The notes below the pieces were generated by a model, which did not search any database, was not told the DNA's origin, and saw only the letters and a list, made by a program, of their open reading frames with translations. The translations under genes were made by a program, and so were the position numbers. Positions 45,618 to 57,700 of a stretch of 64,000 nt of DNA are shown here, in pieces (positions within the stretch are counted from its first letter, which is position 1; each line of letters opens with the position of its first letter). Origin of the DNA: Hygrocybe punicea (taxonomy: Eukaryota; Basidiomycota; Agaricomycetes; Agaricales; Hygrophoraceae); the NCBI GenBank assembly GCA_963556145.1, contig OY744470.1, positions 4,836,001-4,900,000 on the forward strand, read 5' to 3'.

Positions 45618-46867
45618 TTATTACAAGAGGTTGCAGTGGCTATCTCAGACAAGAATTCAGAGAACAAGAAATATTAGATGATATCACAAGGCTTAGATAT
45701 GAAGGACAACTACCTGATCACTTAACTGGGCAACTCCGCAATACATTGATTCGTCAATATCAATTATGGAAAGGCACTGATTATGTTCCTGCCAAAGTAG
45801 ATGCAGCATTAAGATGGTCTGCCAGAGATCCACTACCTATGCTTCCTGTGGTTGTTGACAGTTCATGGCAACTCATTGGAAAATCTACTGATGGAAAAGG
45901 TAAGAAAAATTTACTTCAACAGGCCAGTCTTGGTTTTGTGGCTGCAAAAGGAAGCTCACCAGTAAAGCAAAATTTGAAACGTACTTATGATGAACATGAT
46001 GAGACACCACTTTTGAGTAGGAAAAAGAGAATAATAACTCATGAAGGCAGTTGCACTATTCTTACTCCTCGTGGCATACATTGGGATGAAAACAACTGGA
46101 GTTGTGCATATGATTCACTCTTTGTTATTTTGTACAATATATGGGCAGAACATCCTGCAAGTTGGACAACAAGATTTCAGTCAATTGGAAACATTTATCT
46201 GTCAACACTTGTACATGGGTTTAACATGATGGCATCACAATTAAGCTTTGAAAATGTAAGAAATGCAGTGAGAATGAAACTCCATGCCAAGAATCCAGAA
46301 CAATTTCCCATGGGTGCTACTGGCATCAGTGTTGCTACACTATGTATGGAAATGCTGAAACCACGAGATTGTATTGCATCTTCACAGCTTATTTGTTCTC
46401 ACTGTGATTATGAAGGTCCAGAAAAAGATGACAATCTTACCTATGTATTGCATGCTGATTCATCTGTTTCTGGCTCAACATCTGATTGGGTGCAAACCAT
46501 TGCATATCATGTTAGAAATAAATGTCCACAATGTAATGTTTCAATGATGCGTACCATATACTATACAAAAACACCTGATTTGCTAGTATTAGAATATCCC
46601 AACATAAACATGATTACCAGCCATCAAATAACTGTAAATGTAAATGAAAAGTCCATAAATTTGCATCTAAGAGGTATTGTATATGCTGGAGGATATCACT
46701 TTACATCTCGATTCATATCAGAAGATGGAAAAATTTGGTATCATGATGGAATGACAATGGGAGCAACATGTAAGCGAGATGGCCACATTGGTATGATGTT
46801 GGATGATGATTTTAAAAGATATGAAAATAAAATTCTTGTGCTAGCAGTTTATGCACGAAACCAGTAA
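45618..46867 (+). CDS. RepHel C-terminus and USP-like cysteine-protease domain (giant Y)
   Basis: The frame opens at 45572; homology begins with VITRGCSGYLRQEFREQE, the end of the helicase. Then a linker (KKRIITHEG), Cys box GIHWDENNWSCAYDSLFVIL (Cys near codon 178), CxxC pairs (CSHC, CPQC), His box GGYHFTSRFI (His near 376) and WYHDGMTMG. The layout resembles peptidase C19 (ubiquitin-specific protease). A role in deubiquitylating host factors is speculation. In an intact relative it would be fused to RepHel. The stop is followed by the family 3' UTR. Confidence 0.65.
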
Positions 46868-47415
46868 TTTAATATCATTGAGGACTATTGGGTGGGAAAG
46901 TGGGACATTCAAAATTTTCACCAGCTGAAATTCATATTGGACATCAAAATTGGAGGAAATCTTCTGGGTGGGAAAGTGGGCCATTAAATATAGGAATGTT
47001 ATAAATCGATTACATGATGTCAAACACTTAAGTTCTTATTGTTACTTATTGCCCGAGCACTGATAAGTAAGGGTAACAGTGGTAGTAGTAAATGCCAGGA
47101 TAAACTGTTGTATAACTAGTAATATACAAGTATGGCAGGAACAAGTGTAAATAATATTGTCCAAGAGATTGGTAGTCTCTTGATCAAAGGCCCCAACTGC
47201 AGATAAATAGTACATTGTCACTAACAGAACAGGATAACATAGAATGTATGATTCCAAATTCCAACAATGTTCATATATACTACGATTATTCTTGTTATAC
47301 ATTACACAAACAAATTAGTGCAGCTTATGTAGAATAAATAATGTACATTAAATGATTGAATAGAACCCAGAAGAACTCGTTCATGCCACGCTTGGGATGG
47401 CCCACTTCCCCAAGT
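46868..47415 (+). other. 3' UTR and terminus of the giant Y element
   Basis: Contains two GGGTGGGAAAGTGGG repeats and ends AAGAACTCGTTCATGCC, hairpin GCCACGCTTGGGATGGC, CCCACTTCCCCAAGT. Miniatures share this region with the MITE added. Confidence 0.75.
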
Positions 47416-47778
47416 GGGGTTAATGTGTTGATCCATGCTTCACCCTTTTTCACATTCAGTGCCCCAGTCTTTGGGTCAACTTGAGTAGATTCAAACAATG
47501 GTCTTGGAAATCTAGCTTTGCATTTTCCATGTTTGTTCATGCAGGTGGGTCTGTCTTTTCTGTTGACTTTTTCAGCATTAATCCTTTTTCATGGATTGAG
47601 CATTGACTTTGGCTGTTACTTCATCCATTGTGCCAGTCATAAATTCACCAATATGAACACTTTCAAGATATTCAACAAATCTTTTTTGGAAGTCCGAGTT
47701 AGGATCCATGATTCTATCTTGGATCTCTTGTGGTGACAAGCATGCTTTGAGCCATAACATCATATGCATATGAAGAGT
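47416..47778 (-). pseudogene. Helitron Rep segment with HUH motif (X2)
   Basis: 363 bp continuing X2 beyond the giant element: LTLHMHMMLWLKA, the shared SMKKD stop, and MNKHGKCKARFPR up to WINTLTP. It ends at 47778 (GAAGAGT), where the Ym3 5' tip begins. The same spot is uninterrupted in X1 (near 4235) and X3 (52801). Confidence 0.85.
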
Positions 47779-48399
47779 TACGAGTTCTTCCATTTATGGA
47801 AAACTCGTTCTTATAAACCCGGTTTTCAGCCATTGAGGTGATTCATTCATTCATCTCAGGGACTGAGGGAAAATTGCATCCCAATATGGCAACTGAGTTC
47901 AAAATCCCGTTTGACTGGTTTCATTCCAGAATTCAGAACCTCTATTGACTTGCACACTGCATAGACTGTCACCAGATTTGATGAGGAGGATGTCATGGGG
48001 ACTGTCCTGCTGGAAAAAAAATATGGAGGGGATCTGGTATGATTTGGGCTCTCTGTGAGCCATTCTTTGCCAAGGAAATGAGTATAGATGCAATAACTAA
48101 TGTTATACTGCCAATAAAAATGTGGTAATTTCTAACTGTATTTTAGTGTATGTCTGGGTCACTTTTGTCCACTGAAGGCAGTTGTAAAATGTGATATCTG
48201 AGTCTCTAGAATGCAAACAAGTAAGAGTGGTCCGGAGTTGTGGCTAAAATTAGAGCGGAGTCTTAAATATACAGTGAGAGCTTTCGAGCTCAGATGAGTG
48301 CACAAACCTTCTGTTGCTCAACAGCAACATCGTCGAGGGGGTGGTGTAACAGAGGTATGGACGTAGTTTTATTGTCCTTGGTCTAGTACTGATGTCTGT

Positions 48400-49650
48400 A
48401 GCCCCCGCAACCCGTTTCCATCGAAAACCAGGGGTCGGGAGGTCTGAGGACCTCACATTCCCGCCTTGTGCCCAACCAGCGCCCCCCAACGTTTTCAACC
48501 ACCAGGACGCCCCACCCAGCCCTATGTTCGACCATCCCTGGCCAGTCTAGACCCCCCGCACCTCGTTCTCGTTGAAAACGAGGAGTCGGGGGGTCCCAGG
48601 CCCTCGCGATCCAGCTATCTGCCCAACGACCAACATCCCCCTTTTTCAACCACCAGGACGCCCCACCCCGCCGCGTTTTCGACCATCCCCGGCCAGTCTA
48701 GACCCCCCGCACCTCGTTCTCGTTGAAAACAAGGAGTCGGGGGGTCCCAGGCCCTCGCGATCCAGCTATCTGCCCAACAACCAACATCCCCCTTTTTCAA
48801 CCACCAGGACAGCCCGTCCCGCCGTGTTTTCGACCACCCCCGGCCAGGCTACACCCCCCGCACCTCGTTCCCGTTGAAAACGCGCGAGTGGGGGGTCTCA
48901 AAACCTCGTGATCCGGCTGTCTGCCCCACCACCACCACCCGCCCTTTTTCTACCAACAGGACACCCGGTCCAGCCCCGTTGTCGACCATCCCCGGCCAGT
49001 CTAGATCCCCCGCACCTCGTTCCCGTTGAAAACGAGAAGTCGGGGGGTCTCCGGCCCTCGCATTCCGCCTGTCTGCCCAGCCAGCAACACCCCCCCTTTT
49101 TCATCCCCCAGGACAACCCGTCCCACGGCTTTTATGACTACCCCCGGCTAGGTTACACCCCCCGCACCTCGTTCGCGTCGACAACGAGGGGTCGGGGGGT
49201 CTCCGGCCCTCGCATTCCGCCTGTCTGCTCAACCGGCAACCCTCCCCCCCCTTTTCATCCCCCGGGACGCCCCACCCTGTACGGTTTTCGATCACCCCCG
49301 ACCAGTGCACACCCCCCGCACCTCGTTCGCGTCGACCACGAGGGGTCGGGGGGTCTCAGGCCCTCGCGATCCGGCATTCTGCCCAACCACCACCACCCTC
49401 CCTTTTTCTACCTCCAGGACACCCGTTTTCGATCACCCCCGGCCAGTCTACACCCCCCGGACCTCGTTCGCGTTGAAAATGAGGGGTCGGGGGGGTCTCA
49501 GGCCCTCGGATTCCGGCTGTCTGCCCAACCACCCCCCCCCCGTTTTCACTCACCATGTCACCCTGTCCAACACCCCTCATCTAGATCCCCGTACCCTGTT
49601 TCTCTTGAAAACGCGAAGTTGGGGGTGTCCGGCCTTCCATTTTTGACTCA
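48400..49650 (+). repeat. GC-rich hairpin minisatellite of Ym3
   Basis: Same 151-bp family as Ym1 and Ym2 with some rearranged units. The recurring ACCCCCCG...CGGGGGGT stem encloses CCTCGTT/AACGAGG. Confidence 0.8.
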
Positions 49651-49767
49651 TATATTTACTTATATTTAATTATTAAATAGAAATTAAATATTATATAATC
49701 AATTTCCAAATTTATCTTTGAAATCTTAAATGCTACACTTGTGACACATCATCTGCTAGTGCATAAC

Positions 49768-49986
49768 ATGCTATTCTACTGTGTTGTGTTCCTACTACTC
49801 CTGCTGTTCCCCATTCCCTCTGGTCTCAACAGTTCTCATGTCTGTTTTACGGTTCCTTTCTTGTTGTCAGTGACACATTCTGACCATTCATTTAACTTGT
49901 GTTGCATGACAGGCCAATGTGAATGCCAATGCATCATTGCATATGTGATTTCTTCACAAAGACGGGTTGGTTTATCTGACCATTGA
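49768..49986 (+). CDS. Hydrophobic micro-ORF in Ym3
   Basis: Identical to the Ym2 micro-ORF (MLFYCVVFLLLLLFPIPSG plus Cys-rich tail). Listed because it is one of the shared backbone parts of family Y. Confidence 0.4.
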   Translation: MLFYCVVFLLLLLFPIPSGLNSSHVCFTVPFLLSVTHSDHSFNLCCMTGQCECQCIIAYVISSQRRVGLSDH

Positions 49987-50079
49987 TTGAAGCACCAGAA
50001 ATCTCCGGTGGCCTTGTTTACATGGTACACGGCTCGGTCCACTATGTAATGTTTCAATTATCCGTACCATATACTATAC

Positions 50080-50379
50080 AAAACACCTGAGTTGCTGGTA
50101 TTAGAATATCCCAACATAAACATGATTACCAGCCATCAAATAACTGTAAATGTAAATGACAAGTCAGTAAATTTGTATCTAAGAGGTATTGTATATGTTG
50201 GAGGATATCACTCTACATCTCAATTCATATCAGAAGATGGCACAATTTGGTATCATGATGGTATGACAACTGGAGCAACATGTAAGCAAGATGGTCACAT
50301 TGGTATCATGTCAGATGATGGTTTTAAAAGATATGAAAATAAAATTCTTGTGCTAGCAGTTTATGCTCAAAACCAGTAA
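50080..50379 (+). pseudogene. C-terminal fragment of Y-family USP-like protease (Ym3)
   Basis: Same fragment as in Ym1 and Ym2, lacking the catalytic-Cys half. Confidence 0.8.
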
Positions 50380-50525
50380 TTTAATATAATTGAGGACTAT
50401 TGGGTGGGAAAGTGGGACATTCAAAATTTTCACCATTGTAAATTCATATTGGACATCAAAATTGAAGGAAATCTTCAGGGTGGGAAAGTGGGCCATTAAA
50501 TATAGGAATGTTATAAATACATTAC

Positions 50526-50994
50526 ATTAGGGCAGGTCAAGGGTATGCAATACCCCCAGGGGTTAAGAGTACGGGTACCACGGGTTAAGGGTACGAGTCC
50601 AGCCTCAGAATACCCGCAGTACCCACGCGGGTATGGGCTGTATTTTTTTTGGGAGAAGAAACATCAAAAACTCAATTTTTGGGGTATTTTTCGCTATTTT
50701 TGAGGGATATAATGAGAATCATTGCTTGTAAAAATATGTAAAAATGCTCTCAACACTCCCCACAGTATTCTGAACATTGTGCTCCTTTACACTAAAGGGA
50801 TCCGACCAGTATTCCGTCCACAATAACCATAAAAACCACCAAAAACAGGTAAAAATGGGGTATTTTGCATGTTTCTTCCTGTACCCCTGCAAAACCCGTG
50901 CCATACCCGTACTTTTGGCCTCGGGTACGTACCTGTGACGGGTACGGGTCCGAGTACAGCCCCAGAGCACCGCGGGTGTACCCCTGACTGGCCA
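50526..50994. mobile_element. hAT-like MITE inside Ym3
   Basis: 469 bp flanked by TACATTAC, identical in placement to the copies in Ym1 and Ym2. Confidence 0.6.
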
Positions 50995-51425
50995 TACATT
51001 ACATGATGTCAAACACTTAAGTTCTTATTGTTACTTATTGCCCGAGCACTGATAAGTAATGGTAACAGTGGTAGTGGTAAATGCCAGGATAAACTGTTGT
51101 ATAACTGACATTCAGTCCACTCCAATGTTGGATGACTGTTGATATACAACTATGGCAAGAACAAGTGTAAATAATATTGTCCAAGAGATTAGTAGTCCCT
51201 TGATCAAAGGCCCCAACTGAGGACAAGTAGTACATTGTTACTAACAGAACAGGATAACATAGAATGTATGATTCCAAATTCCGACAATGTTCACATATAC
51301 TATGATTATTCTTGTTATACATTACAACTGCAGATTATGTAGAATAAATAATGGACATCAAATGATTGAATAGAACCAAGAAGAACTCGTTCATGCCACG
51401 CTTGCGATGGCCCACTTCCCCAAGT

Positions 51426-52600
51426 ATTTGTCTTTTTGTAAATTCATGAGCATCAAACACTTCATCCCAAGATTGGTCCCCTAATTTCAAGTCATGACCA
51501 GATCTCCATGGTTTGAACAAGGTCAACATAGTTGTGCAATAATATTCTCTATCTCCTCTGTCACGTCTGGGAAGTGAACCACCAATGAAATTTGGAACCA
51601 AATGATATGATATTGTTCATTGAAGTCAATGCAATGTGTTTCATAAAGTGAATGACCTTGCAGGAACAATATGTGTTCTACATTGTCAGAATGCATACTG
51701 TCTGTTTCATCTGTGAAATCATCATTGTCATGATCAAATAATATGTTATCCTTATCAATAGTGAGATCATCAGAATCAACCTCAGTTTCACAATGAGTAG
51801 TAGTTGGTGCTCCAAAAAAGCAAGCATTAGCTGAATCTTGTAATGTTGGCTCTAAAAGTAATTCATCTTCACTGTGAATTTCATCATGAACTATTTTTGT
51901 TTGGATTTTAACTTTTTTGGCACATTGAATCCATTCATATAGATTGACATCCTCAAACCTTTGAGGTCTGTAAATGTAATCATGCACCATTGATGTTCCA
52001 ACAAAAGTGCCTTGCTGATTTCGGAGGACTACTCTGTCTGGCTCACTTGACATTTCCATATCACTGTCTGTTTTCCAAGCATTCAACACTTCTCTGACAT
52101 AATTTTTCCAATACACAGGAATAAACTTGTGGCTGGTGTAATGATCAGGATTGCCCAGCAAATATAGAGCTGACATGGGTCCACCTATTTCCAGTTTGGC
52201 TGTTAATGTATTGATAATTTGTGTGATTAATTTTCTAGCTTTTTCTTTTCTCTGCATTGATCCACCAAGCATCTCAGAATTTCTGTCAAATACACTTCTG
52301 ATAGTATCAAATATGCTATAAGTTTTCAGCCCTGGTTTAGTTATATAGTCATATATATATGCCACAATGGCCTCGATGGCTGTGCCAGATAGAAGACTTG
52401 TGATATCAGAGTTGCAGCGTAATAGAAATGTTACAAGTGGGGTTAATGTGTTGATCCATGCTTCACCCTTTTTCACATTCAGTGCACCAGTCTTTGGGTC
52501 AACTTGAGTAGATTCAAACAATGGTCTTGGAAATCTAGCTTTGCATTTTCCATGTTTGTTCATGCAGGTGGGTCTGTCTTTTCTGTTGACTTTTTCAGCA
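51426..52600 (-). pseudogene. Helitron Rep C-terminal part with Y2 motif (X3)
   Basis: Same as X1 4434-5611: MNKHGKCKARFPR, AYIYDYITKPG and VPNFIGGSLPRRDRG, with the same frame change. Position 52438/52439 is intact, so it is an empty site for the giant Y insertion. Confidence 0.85.
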
Positions 52601-55600
52601 TTAATCCTTTTTCATGGATTGAGCATTGACTTTGGCTGTTACTTCATCCATTGTGCCAGTCATAAATTCACCAATATGAACACTTTCAAGATATTCAACA
52701 AATCTTTTTTGGAAGTCCGAGTTAGGATCCATGATTCTATCTTGGATCTCTTGTGGTGACAAGCATGCTTTGAGCCATAACATCATATGCATATGAAGAG
52801 TTAATCGTCCTTGCTGTTCAACAGCACCATAATATGCATTTGTATCTCCATAAAATCCAGAGTGATTTGAGCCAACTCCAAGTACATGTTTGATAAACAA
52901 CTTGACCATAAAATGAAAGAATCTTGCACCAGCGACAGGATTTTGGGAAATCAGTCTGTATCTCTCATTGTAGTCTCACAAGTTTGGGGAAAACTCCTCT
53001 TTGGTGTCAGCAAAATATAAACATAGTGGATGCATGATATCTGCAGGTGAAAAGGTGATAAACCAAGATGGGGCCCCACAGAATGACATCAGTGCCCAGA
53101 TTTCATTTCTCATATATTTCTTATTTGTCAATGATCCTTGTACATGACTACCAACATGGTCAATGTCTTTGATCAGCTGGAAACAAAGCTTTTCTTCATC
53201 AGTGTCAGGTTTAACATGTTCACCATCTTCCATCTTTCTGGAGATGTAATTAAGAACACCAACATCAAGATCCATTAGTCTCTGGGATATCTGATCAAAT
53301 TTTGCTTTCTCAGCCAACAAGTAGCCTCCAGTAGTTGCCTGCTTGATTTGTTCATGATTAAATGCAATTAATGGAAAGTGTGGGTCTCTCTGAAAGCGCT
53401 TGTCATAATACATTAACAAATGTCTTTTATGTGCAATATCAGACAAAGATCCTTGCTTTATATTATTTCCAATACCCCCAAGTCCATATGGAAACAGCCA
53501 AGGCATCATTTGTGGAAATAACTGTGGGTTGCCATAGATTGACTGTGGATCTTTGTCATGTCTGATAGCAAGCACCATGTGGTTGCTCTTCAAATGTTTC
53601 AAAGCAATAGCCTTTAATGCTTTGACACTCTTGGCTGAATATTCCTCACCAGTCAAGCCATGAACAACAAATGGACATTTGCCAGTCTCTGTTCCTTCTT
53701 CAGTTTCCATATCATGGACTGCAGTTGATTCTGGACTTTTGTTGGTGAATGACTGACAATAATCAACAACCACTGGTATATCATTTTCAGGATATTGATT
53801 TAAATTCTCTTGTGATATTTCCAGGTCAAAGTAATCACAGTGGTTTAACTTTAGCCAATTCAACGCTATTGCTACTTTGTTTCTCCTAACAAGCAGAGGT
53901 GTTCTTTCAAAGTCAGACTTGGTTGGTTTGCATGGACCTGTGTAAATAAAGGCCAGAACTTCATCTAATTCATCAACTGGAGGTGACAAAATATCATATA
54001 GTTTGGGAACTGGATTCGCAAATGTGATTACATTGGCCCTTATCTTGTGCATGCCTGAAGAAACTCTGACAATGCATCTATTGTGTCTAACCCTTGCAAT
54101 CATCAACTGTTCAGCATATGATAGATTTTGTAAAGCTGCTGGCACATCACCAATCCACAGACCATTTGCAAGTGCATGAAGAGGTTGTTTTCCTTTTGTC
54201 AATGACTTGTGACATGATTTGCATATATTATATAAATTATCAATCAAAATGGGCTTATCAATGCATTGCACTGGATCATCATCTGAAAATCTTTCTTGTT
54301 GAGTAGCTGAAGCTTGTATTAACAAATTCAAATCCAATTCACGTGAAGAAAGTCTTGTTAATTCCTGAACGGCTGTTAATCGTCCACAGACTGCACAACC
54401 TGCTTCTGTAAATCTGTTAGGGCTGCTTTCTCTACAAAAATTTGATACAATAGTGTGTTGTAAGGATTGAGATGGAGGTAAAGGAGGAAATTCTACTTTG
54501 TCTCTGTATGACTGGGCTGCAATTTGATTTTGCTGTTTGCATCTGTCAGAATTGTTACCACGAAAATTTTGAACTGCTTTATGATTAAAATGTTTATATT
54601 TTTCTGAATCTTTAGAAAAAGATCTTTGAACAGCTGCTAGGTTTTTTTGCTGATGCTTTTCTGGATGATCTAACTGATATTTTTGAACTGCTGCAAGATT
54701 CTGTTGTTGGTATTCATTTGGATGTTCTGACTTATATCTGTTCACAGCTACAATATTTTGTTGCTGATGTTTCTCAGGATGTTCCAATTTATATTTTTGA
54801 ACAGCTGCATTATTTTGTTGCTGATGCTTCTTGGGATGTCCCAAGTTATATCTTTGAACAGCTGCAATATGTTGTTGCTGGTGCTTCTCAATGTTTTTTT
54901 TATTGTATTTCTGAACAGCACAAATATTTTGCTGGTGATATTTGTTAATGTTTTTATTATGTGATCGTTTTACAGCTTCAATGTTAGCTGTATTCTTTTT
55001 ACCTGCTATCTCTAGCTCATCTGTAAACTCAAATACTGAAACATAAGAAGAACAGTCGATGCACTTGTGGTTTACAATTTCAGTTTGAATATCTGCATGC
55101 TTCATGTTTGCTGTCAAATAGATGGAATGACATGCAGCAATTGATTTGAGATTTGCAATGGTTAATTTGCTGACTAAGGTTGCTAGTGAAATGTCTAACG
55201 ATATAAGAGGACCATTGGAAAAATCCTGAAGAGTCAGGTTCTGCTTAGAGATGTATGATTTAAATGTATAGCTTCCTTCTTTGTCTTGACCAAGTGGAAA
55301 TGACTTTAATCCAAGTTCAGACATGGTAAAAACAGCTTTTTTGCCACCACCTACATATGTCTCGGATATATTATTGTTTTTATCAATATTTTGAGATGAT
55401 ATAGCCATATTATAGGAATTAAATAACTTCACTACTTGGCTCAGCCATAATATCAAAGTACCAACATGCCAGGATAAGATACCTATACCAACACATAAGG
55501 TGGCATAGAAACATTTATTGTACTGCAAGAATAGTATAGTTGATGTACAATACATTGACTGGTAAAACAATGAACATATTATGGCCTTGTATTGCCAGAC

Positions 55601-55720
55601 AGAGAAAACAATACACCCAACTGTCTGGGCAGAGAGGACAATACACCCAACTGTCTGGGCAGAGAGGACAATAAACTCAACAAATTGGGCGGGCAGATTC
55701 CGGTTGAATATGCCCAACAA
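52601..55720 (-). pseudogene. Helitron Rep N-terminal part through HUH motif (X3)
   Basis: The 914-codon frame ends at a TGA (52976-52978) where X1 has CGA (SPNL-RDYNERYR); the same frame then runs on to 52601. The likely start is near 55408 (MAISSQNIDK) rather than 55720. It carries nine or so 18-residue repeats (AAVQKY...HPEKHQQQN), the C2C2 finger (CAVCG, CKSCHKSL) and HUH LTLHMHMMLWLKA. It lacks the 97-nt block seen in X1, so it preserves the ancestral GDVPAALQNLSYAEQL junction. Confidence 0.85.
55600..55680 (-). repeat. 30-bp minisatellite upstream of X3 Rep
   Basis: About three units containing CCCAACTGTCTGGGCAGAGA. Counterpart of the X1 array at 1230-1415. Confidence 0.75.
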
Positions 55721-55840
55721 GTAATACTAAACCAATCTGCTGGACCCGGTGATTCAGTAGATTCGGTAGATATAGAGGTAGTTGGATTTACTGACCGCAG
55801 CCCTCCCAAAGCAATTGGCTAACTCCATAAATATTGTTAC

Positions 55841-56744
55841 TGGGTTTGCCATTGATGTGAGCATCGGTGGATGACCACTAATATAAATCAATTTAGCAAT
55901 TTAAATATGTTGAATGTGAAGACAAATTGGACCTTTGGGCTGTTCAGGTGTGATAAAATGGTGAGTGACAGAAGCAGCAGTAGGATGAGGTGTTTGAAAG
56001 TCATTGGGATGTAGTTGAAGTTGAGAAAAAAAGTTTTTCAATCTTCGTGAGCCGTGGGAAAATATTACTAATCATTGTTTGACATGTCGACTTATTTTAT
56101 GGTTTGTTCTTAGCTGTTTAAACATCACACAGATGCTCCTCCCATGCACCTATTGACAACACCTGGCTAGTACACACACCATCTCATCTGTTGTATATAT
56201 GCATGTCCTGATTTAACAATAAAAAAGATTATTTACACAAATACAGCCAGTCTCAAGGGACATCCGACAACATCGTAGTGTCACATCCTCAAAGGGTCCA
56301 GAAAGACCACCCTTATTTAATTTTACTGTGTGTCCTTCTGGACAAGTCTCAAGGGAGGTCCAACGAAGTCCCGGTCTCGAGTCATCAAAGGGTCCAGTGA
56401 GACCATCCTCAAAAGCACACATCCAGAGGGTGGAAGTGAATAGTGCACAGACTGCACAATTACAACTCCCATGGCACAGATTGCCCCCTCTGGTGACTCA
56501 TATTGGAGACTGAAGGAGGGCCATGCACAGACTGCACAACCACACCCTCCACGGCCCAGACAGCCATCCCCCTCCATTGATTTCAGAAGGGTGGAAGGGC
56601 ATCATGCACAGACTGCACAATCACACCTTCCATGGCCCAGACGGCCACCCTTCTTTGCTATGCAACGAGGACAACTAAAAGAAACTAAAGAAACTACATG
56701 TCAATACTCTGGTTGTGACAAAGTTGGCGGCGGTGCACGAGGCA
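55841..56744. other. X3 leader with short direct repeats
   Basis: Non-coding. Contains three spaced copies of GCACAGACTGCACAA near 56446, 56525 and 56609, each followed by a CCATGG/CCACGG-CCCAGAC tract, and two related TCAAAGGGTCCAG segments. No gene is supported. Confidence 0.5.
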
Positions 56745-57700
56745 TGAACACAAGGGACTGGGGGTGTGTACTGGCCAGAGGGTGGTCGAAAACGGGGCGG
56801 AAGAGGTCATCCTGGTGGTCAAAAAGGTGGGGGGGGCGCTGGTGAGGCAGAAGGCGGACACGTGAGGGATTCGGACTCCCCATCCACTCATATTCTATGG
56901 AAACGAGTCGCGGGGGGCATGTACCAGCCAGGGGTGGTTGAAAACGGGGCAGGAGCTCATCCTGGTGGTCCAAAAAAGTGGGGGGGGGGGCTAAAGCCGG
57001 AAATGTGAGGGATTACAAACCCCCGTCCTCTCATATTCTGCAGCAATGAGGCAAGGTGAGTACACTGGCCGGGGGTGGTCAAAAACAGCAGGGGAGACGG
57101 TGTCCTGGAGGCGGAAAAGAGGGGGGTGAGGCTTTGGGCAGATGACGGGAATGCGAGGTCCTGAGACCCCCTGGGCACTCGTTTTCAATGGAAACAGAGT
57201 GTGGGGGGTGTAGACTGGCCGGGGATGGTCGAAAACGGGGCGGGACGGGGTGATTTGGTGGATGAAAACGGGGGGTGGCGCTGGCTGGGCAGACCGCCGG
57301 AACGCGTGGTCTTGAGACCCCCCGGTTGCTCGTTCTCAACGGGAACGAGGTGCGGGGGGTGTAGACTGGCCGGGGATGGTCGAAAACGGGGCGGGACGGG
57401 GTGTCCTGGTGAGTGAAAACGGGGTGGTGGTGGTGGTTGCGCAGACCGCTAGAACGCGAGGTCTTGAGACCCCCTGGTTGCTCGTTCTCAACGAGGTGCG
57501 GGGGGTGTAGGCTGGCCAGGGGTGGTCGAAAATGGGCCAGGAGGGGATGTCTTGGTGGTTGAAAAAAGGGGGGTGGATGGGCAGACGGCCGGAATGCGAG
57601 GGCTTGAGACCCCCCGGTTGCTCGTTCTCAACGGAAACGAGGTGCGGGGGGTGTAGACTGGCCGGGGGTGGTCGAAAACGGGGCGAGACGGGCTGTATTC
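56745..57700 (-). repeat. GC-rich hairpin minisatellite of X3 (Ym-type units)
   Basis: About six to seven degenerate units of the ~150-bp family seen in the miniatures (GGTGCGGGGGGTGTAGACTG and CTCGTTCTCAACGGGAACGA are diagnostic). It lies between the X3 5' terminus and Rep. Confidence 0.75.

Larger units (their letters stand above)
23000..47415 (+). mobile_element. Giant cargo-carrying Helitron (family Y), 24.4 kb
   Basis: The 5' tip TACGAGTTCTTCC plus hairpin is at 23000; the 3' terminus AAGAACTCGTTCATGCC, hairpin GCCACGCTTGGGATGGC and CCCCAAGT ends at 47415. The flanks GTTACAAGT and GGGGTTAATG are contiguous in X1 (4598/4599, opposite strand) and in X3 (52438/52439), giving two empty sites. 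Order: leader, partial duplicate segment, GC-rich hairpin minisatellite, three intron-bearing cargo genes (28.0-38.0 kb), micro-ORF, Rep, helicase, USP-like protease, 3' UTR. Rep has one frameshift and the helicase/USP junction another, so this copy may need help to move. Nested later insertion of the cargo cannot be excluded. Confidence 0.8.
14991..47778 (-). mobile_element. Helitron copy X2 (family X), interrupted by Ym2 and by the giant Y element
   Basis: Mirror copy of X1. Its 3' end is at 14991 (inside Z). The coding parts are 15231-18484, 21987-22999 and 47416-47778. Insertions are Ym2 (18485-21986) and the giant Y element (23000-47415). At 47778 it meets the 5' tip of Ym3. The N-terminal Rep expected beyond that point is not found there and should lie outside the window if Ym3 plus X3 was inserted here. 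Confidence 0.75.
47779..51425 (+). mobile_element. Miniature Helitron Ym3 (family Y)
   Basis: 3,647 bp, nearly identical to Ym1 and Ym2. Its 3' flank (ATTTGTCTTTTTG) is the ancestral family-X insertion site, but its 5' flank is a different family-X position (GAAGAGT in X2). The two flanks therefore cannot come from a simple insertion. Content: leader, minisatellite (about 48400-49650), micro-ORF (49768-49986), protease fragment (50080-50379), MITE (50526-50994), hairpin terminus. Confidence 0.85.
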
